DNA from: Selenomonas sp.
GTDB taxonomy: Bacteria > Bacillota_C > Negativicutes > Selenomonadales > Selenomonadaceae
Direction: 5' to 3'
Assembly (NCBI RefSeq): GCF_024699275.1
Contig: NZ_JAILPX010000004.1
Location: forward strand, 1-10,841
DNA length: 10,841 bases
Below, piece after piece: positions 6,354 to 10,841 of this stretch. The notes below the pieces were generated by a model, which saw only the letters and a program-made list of their open reading frames with translations, had not been told where the DNA came from and searched no databases. Numbering within the stretch: the first letter of the stretch is position 1; every line of letters starts with the position of its first letter. The position numbers and the translations under genes were made by a program.

Positions 6354-6384
6354 GTGAACGATGTTCCAAAAGAGGGGAAATCGA

Positions 6385-6414
6385 TTGAAATACGCGGATA
6401 AGCTATGCTATATT
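6385..6414 (+). promoter_or_regulatory. Promoter of the beta-glucoside PTS operon
   Basis: TTGAAA (6385-6390) and TATATT (6409-6414) are 18 bases apart, and TGC directly before the -10 forms an extended -10. The start would be near 6421, leaving about 50 bases of leader before the ATG at 6471. Confidence 0.55.
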
Positions 6415-6470
6415 GTCTTATGTCAGAAGAAACAATAAAGCATAGACGCAAGGGGAAAGGAAGACGATAT

Positions 6471-8354
6471 ATGTCTGCAAAAGTCAGAGATTATGAAAAA
6501 CTGGCCGGCGATATCATCACTGCTGTTGGGGGCAGGGAGAATATTACCGATGCTGCTCATTGTGCTACCCGCCTGCGGTTGGTCTTAAGAGAAACACCAG
6601 CCAACGCCAAGGAACAGGTCAGTGCTATGGCAGGCGTCATTACAGTTGTGGAAAGTGGCGGCCAGTTTCAGGTGGTCATTGGGACGCATGTTACCGATGT
6701 GTACGATGTGGTGGCAGAAATGCTGCATTTGGAGGCGGGGTCAGAAAGCACGGCCACAAAAAAGGGAGTGGCGGCTGCTGTTATTGGTGCAATTTCTGGT
6801 TGCGTGTCGCCCATTGTTTATGTGCTGGCTGCCTGTGGCCTTTTGCAGGGGGCTTTGATTATCGCCACGGCACTGGATTCGGAAGTGGTAAAAAACACGA
6901 CTTTCCAGGTATTGACTTATATGTCCTGGACACCATTCACTTATTTGCCCGTGCTCATTGCTCTGGCTGGTTCTAAATATTTCAAGGTAGACACATTATT
7001 GGCGGTATTGTGTTGCTGCGCATTGGTAAATCCATCCTGGGGCGAGATAGCAGGGCGCATCGCAGCAGGCGAAGCGCTTACGTTCATGATGATGCCTCTG
7101 GCAGAAACGACCTATACCTCGACGGTGTTGCCGCCGATTATTGTGTTGGCGCTGCTGGTCTATGTGGAACGGTTTTTCAAAAAACATATACCAGAGGTGT
7201 TGAAGCCAATATTTGTTCCACTGTGCAGCTATCTTATCATGATACCAGCTACGTTGCTGGTGGTGGGACCTATCACTTCTGGAGTAGCTCATGGATTATC
7301 TGCGGCTTTTCAGGCTTTTTATACGCAGCTGCCCTGGCTTTGCGCTACCGTATTCGGTGCCTTTTGGCAAGTTTTTGTCATCTTCGGTGTACATTGGACT
7401 TTTGTGCCGATCTTCTTAACGGAATTTGAACAGGCAGGTTTTTCTACATTGCAGGCTTTCTGTGGGATTGCTGTCTGTGCTCAGGTTGGGGCGGTATTTG
7501 GCGTTTGGTTCAAGAGTAAGAACAAGAAAACGAAGGGTGTGGCGCTGTCGGCTGGCTTCACTGGGCTATTTGGTATCACGGAACCCACGATTTACGGTAT
7601 TACCCTGCCGTTGAAGAAACCGTTTATTTGTGCCTGTATAGCTTCTGCAGCAGGTTCGCTGGTGGCATCTTTCTTCGGTACATTGTATTATGCCTTTGCC
7701 GGGTTGGCGGGAATTCTCACTGTACCGAATGCTTATAATGCCGCAAATCCTACTTCATTGACGGGAGCTGCTGCAGGTACAGCCATTGCCCTCATTGGTG
7801 CTTTTGCCCTGGTCCAGTTGGTTGGTTTTGAGGATAAGGCCGATGAAACGACAGCCGACACGTCAGATTCTTCCGAGGAGAAGAATCTGCAGCCGGCACT
7901 GCCTTTTGAGCTTGCTGCTCCGTTGAAGGGGGAAGTTAAGCCCCTGTCGGCTTGTTCCGATCCGGCTTTTTCCAGTGGTGCCATGGGGAAAGGTGTAGTA
8001 ATTGAACCTGTTGAAGGAAAGCTGTATGCTCCTTGTGATGGCCAGGTCATGATGCTTTTCGAAACCCTGCATGCCATTGGAATCAAGAGCGAAAATGGAG
8101 CCGAACTGCTTATTCATATTGGGTTGGATACAGTAAAGCTGCATGGTGAAGGGTTCAAGGCGCATGTGAAAACTGGAGACAGCATCAAGAAGGGCGATTT
8201 GCTCATCGAGTTTGATATTCCCTTTATTCAGGGAAAGGGGCTGTCGGTATCTACACCAATGGTTATCACCAATACAGATGCTTTTGTTGATTTTGTAGCC
8301 AATGAAGGTGAGCATAATCATGGGGATAAATTGATGGATATTATTCCCGCATGA
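6471..8354 (+). CDS. bglF: PTS beta-glucoside-type EIIBCA permease
   Basis: This 627-residue protein carries all three sugar-specific PTS parts in one chain, in the order B-C-A of the beta-glucoside (BglF/BglP) group. The EIIB domain (about 8-85) has its phosphorylated cysteine at C31 in TDAAHCATRLRLVL. The EIIC membrane domain (about 105-450) has the conserved GITEPTIYGITLPLKKPF. An acidic, flexible linker (about 453-475) leads to an EIIA-Glc-like domain (about 475-627) with the histidine pair H534 (LHAIGI) and H549 (LLIHIGLD), 15 apart as in EIIA-Glc; H549 is the expected phosphorylated residue. The protein imports a beta-glucoside across the membrane while phosphorylating it at C6, using phosphate from HPr encoded elsewhere. 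The ATG at 6471 has AAGGAAG seven bases upstream; an upstream in-frame ATG at 6405 lies inside the promoter and is unlikely. It is followed after 44 bases by the hydrolase gene. Exact substrate (cellobiose, arbutin, salicin or gentiobiose) is not readable. Confidence 0.93.
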   Translation: MSAKVRDYEKLAGDIITAVGGRENITDAAHCATRLRLVLRETPANAKEQVSAMAGVITVVESGGQFQVVIGTHVTDVYDVVAEMLHLEAGSESTATKKGVAAAVIGAISGCVSPIVYVLAACGLLQGALIIATALDSEVVKNTTFQVLTYMSWTPFTYLPVLIALAGSKYFKVDTLLAVLCCCALVNPSWGEIAGRIAAGEALTFMMMPLAETTYTSTVLPPIIVLALLVYVERFFKKHIPEVLKPIFVPLCSYLIMIPATLLVVGPITSGVAHGLSAAFQAFYTQLPWLCATVFGAFWQVFVIFGVHWTFVPIFLTEFEQAGFSTLQAFCGIAVCAQVGAVFGVWFKSKNKKTKGVALSAGFTGLFGITEPTIYGITLPLKKPFICACIASAAGSLVASFFGTLYYAFAGLAGILTVPNAYNAANPTSLTGAAAGTAIALIGAFALVQLVGFEDKADETTADTSDSSEEKNLQPALPFELAAPLKGEVKPLSACSDPAFSSGAMGKGVVIEPVEGKLYAPCDGQVMMLFETLHAIGIKSENGAELLIHIGLDTVKLHGEGFKAHVKTGDSIKKGDLLIEFDIPFIQGKGLSVSTPMVITNTDAFVDFVANEGEHNHGDKLMDIIPA

Positions 8355-8386
8355 GCATATTTGCTTAAATAGCGTATACATCTTAG

Positions 8387-9829
<1,443 letters not shown>

Positions 9830-9832
9830 TGA

Positions 9833-9877
9833 AAAAGAGGCAGGCAAGTTATTTATGGTAACTTGCCTGCCTCTTTT
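9833..9877. terminator. Bidirectional terminator with a perfect 19-bp stem
   Basis: Arms 9833-9851 and 9859-9877 are exact inverse complements of 19 bases around a 7-base loop. The stem starts in A4 and ends in T4, so each strand has a T-run after a GC-rich core. It lies between the convergent bglA and YvyF-like genes and should stop transcription from both. Confidence 0.92.
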
Positions 9878-9900
9878 ATGTGCTGAGCGATAAGGAAATA

Positions 9901-10359
9901 CTATTCTCCGCGTAATATCCGGAGGATATTCAGACTGCTTTCCTTCTTTTTGAGGTATTTGCGTTTGATGCGCTCCTGCTCCTCCTGAGCCCGGCGTTCG
10001 TTTTCCAGTTGTTTGGCCTTGACCGTTGCCTGATGGACCAAAGACATACAGGTGCCGCAATAGAGGCCCGAGGTGATGGCTTTGCCACAACGGCTGCAGG
10101 GATAGCTGATCTTTCCGCCGGCCATAAATTGTCCCTTATTGACCATGCTGGAGGCAACGTGCAGGGGGATTTTCGTTTGACGGGCAATGTCCCTTAAGGT
10201 GCAGTTGGGATGCTCCTTGACAAAATCGTTTATCTTATTTTCATATTCCCGGCTTTTGTCATAACATTTTTGGCAATAGCCAAAGCCTGTATCGGAAAAC
10301 AGTTTGCCACAAAGGGGGCAGTTGCGCAAAACGCCGTTGCGTGAATTTGATTTCAGCAT
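9901..10359 (-). CDS. YvyF-like flagellar-locus protein, double zinc ribbon
   Basis: This 152-residue protein resembles the YvyF/TIGR03826 family of proteins usually encoded near flgM and flgK. An N-terminal zinc ribbon (C14, C17, C29, C32; CPLC and CQKC) is followed by a helical helix-turn-helix-like segment (about 38-80, with CTLRDIARQTKIPLHVASSM). A second ribbon follows (C88, C91, C101, C104; CSRC and CGTC), then a highly charged C-terminal helix rich in K, R, E and Q (about 108-142). The biochemical role is unknown; a regulatory or assembly role in flagella is suggested only by gene neighbourhoods in other genomes. Here no flagellar gene is in view. The ATG at 10359 is chosen because AAAGGG lies nine bases upstream; an ATG at 10368 would directly abut that site. 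It ends at the shared terminator 9833-9877. Confidence 0.7.
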   Translation of the reverse strand: MLKSNSRNGVLRNCPLCGKLFSDTGFGYCQKCYDKSREYENKINDFVKEHPNCTLRDIARQTKIPLHVASSMVNKGQFMAGGKISYPCSRCGKAITSGLYCGTCMSLVHQATVKAKQLENERRAQEEQERIKRKYLKKKESSLNILRILRGE

Positions 10360-10385
10360 AATGGTCATCCCTTTCTCATCCTCGG

Positions 10386-10400
10386 GGGAAGTTGCTTCCC
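10386..10400 (-). other. Small hairpin in the leader of the YvyF-like gene
   Basis: A perfect 6-bp stem GGGAAG/CTTCCC with a CAA loop lies between the predicted promoter and the ribosome binding site. It might stabilise the mRNA or be incidental; no T-run follows it. Confidence 0.35.
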
Positions 10401-10417
10401 TGCAAAATACTAATTTC

Positions 10418-10426
10418 ATTATAACA
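10418..10426 (-). promoter_or_regulatory. Extended -10 promoter of the YvyF-like gene
   Basis: On the minus strand TGT precedes a perfect TATAAT. No -35 match is seen 17 bases upstream, which an extended -10 tolerates. The start would be near 10411, giving a leader of about 52 bases. No clear flagellar sigma28-type site was recognised. Confidence 0.5.
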
Positions 10427-10501
10427 TAGCAGCAATAAATAATATATAATTCAGAAAAATATTTTTATAGCGAAATAGTTCTTTGACGAATCCTTGAACA
10501 T

Positions 10502-10548
10502 AAAGCCCTCATCTGCAGACGATAATCGATCGTGCCGATGAAGGCTTT
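10502..10548 (-). terminator. Long hairpin after the beta-solenoid gene
   Basis: Arms 10502-10513 and 10537-10548 pair over 12 bases with one wobble. Inside lies a second stem of five pairs (ACGAT/ATCGT). It begins nine bases after the stop of the minus-strand gene, as expected for a terminator, but the T-run after it is poor (TATGTTC). It may be a weak or Rho-assisted terminator or an mRNA 3' end stabiliser. Confidence 0.55.
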
Positions 10549-10556
10549 ACAGCGTT

Positions 10557-10841
10557 TTAATGCATGGGTTTTAATTGGCCGCCGCCAGGGAGGGCGATGT
10601 TTTTGCCGTTCAAAGAGGGATTGCTGGAACGGTCGTAGTAGATATTGTGTTTATTGCTGTTGATGTTGTTAAAGTTTGCTTGTTCATTAGTGATGGTGGT
10701 GACATAAGCATCTGCGGTAAGTTGCCAGACAGCGTCTTTGGCTAAATGGATGCTGGCAGTTTCTGCCTGGTTATCCGGATTGAGGGTTCCTTGAAAGATA
10801 CTGCCTTCGCTAAGGTTGACGGTGACTTTGCTGATGTTATT
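10557..10841 (-). CDS. C-terminal end of a beta-solenoid surface-type protein (partial)
   Basis: A minus-strand frame open from the window edge encodes the last 94 residues of a larger protein and stops at 10557. The visible part alternates short beta-strand-like stretches with G/N/D turns: VTVNLSEGSIFQGTL, then ASIHLAKDAVWQLTADAYVTTITN. The pattern of a strand, an A-x-W-x-L-T-x-D-x-Y-V-T-x-I step and a loop is common in right-handed beta-helix adhesin-like proteins with many degenerate repeats. The tail is Asn-rich (NNINSNKHN) and ends GGGQLKPMH. There is no LPxTG anchor, no S-layer-homology domain and no autotransporter barrel in view, so how it would be held at the surface is unclear. The signal peptide and most of the gene lie beyond the right edge. 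The repeat class is inferred from pattern only. Confidence 0.65.
   Translation of the reverse strand, partial: NNISKVTVNLSEGSIFQGTLNPDNQAETASIHLAKDAVWQLTADAYVTTITNEQANFNNINSNKHNIYYDRSSNPSLNGKNIALPGGGQLKPMH

Noticed and set aside
6560..7429. Alternative plus-strand frames within bglF
   Set aside because: They are out-of-frame shadows rich in Cys, Trp and Arg; the bglF frame is unbroken and carries all active-site motifs.

Overview
The window looks like chromosomal DNA of an anaerobic, mid-GC Firmicute, most likely of the Negativicutes (Selenomonas/Mitsuokella-like). This is an inference. It rests on the Bacillus-like maf-radC order, Gram-positive-type ribosome binding sites and promoters, a YvyF-like flagellar-locus protein, and the C-terminus of a beta-solenoid surface-type protein. 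No rRNA, CRISPR array, transposase or integrase is visible.

Left block (1-5003), all genes on the minus strand: a small membrane protein of the DUF4321 type (TTG start), maf (nucleotide pyrophosphatase) and radC (JAMM/MPN domain protein) form a tight operon read toward position 1. In Bacillus this order continues into mreB, which would lie just outside the window. To the right and separated by a terminator is an ArsB/NhaD-type ion permease with its own sigma70-like promoter and a folded leader of about 100 nt. To the right of that is a FIST-GGDEF protein, a predicted ligand-sensing diguanylate cyclase.

Middle (5053-5252): two minus-strand tRNA genes, tRNA-Pro(TGG) then tRNA-Arg(TCT), both with encoded CCA. 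They are transcribed from a perfect-consensus sigma70 promoter and end at a good intrinsic terminator.

Right block (5303-9877), plus strand: a beta-glucoside utilisation locus. It contains an RpiR-family regulator, a one-chain PTS permease EIIBCA and a GH1 6-phospho-beta-glucosidase. The permease phosphorylates an incoming beta-glucoside and the hydrolase cleaves the phosphorylated sugar inside the cell. No LicT/BglG antiterminator or RAT-like site was seen, so the RpiR protein is the likely local regulator. Two AAACA-n-TGTTT dyads, one at the rpiR promoter and one just after rpiR, are candidate operators.

Right end (9833-10841): a perfect 19-bp bidirectional terminator separates the sugar operon from a convergent minus-strand gene for a YvyF-like double zinc-ribbon protein. 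Beyond it is the C-terminal end of a secreted, repeat-type beta-solenoid protein that runs off the window.

Most of the window is ordinary. The best candidates for something undescribed are the structured leader of the ion permease (an attenuator-like hairpin followed by two mutually exclusive hairpins, one of which covers the Shine-Dalgarno), the FIST-GGDEF protein with a shifted I-site, and the RpiR protein whose SIS domain lacks the usual glycine-rich sugar-phosphate motif.
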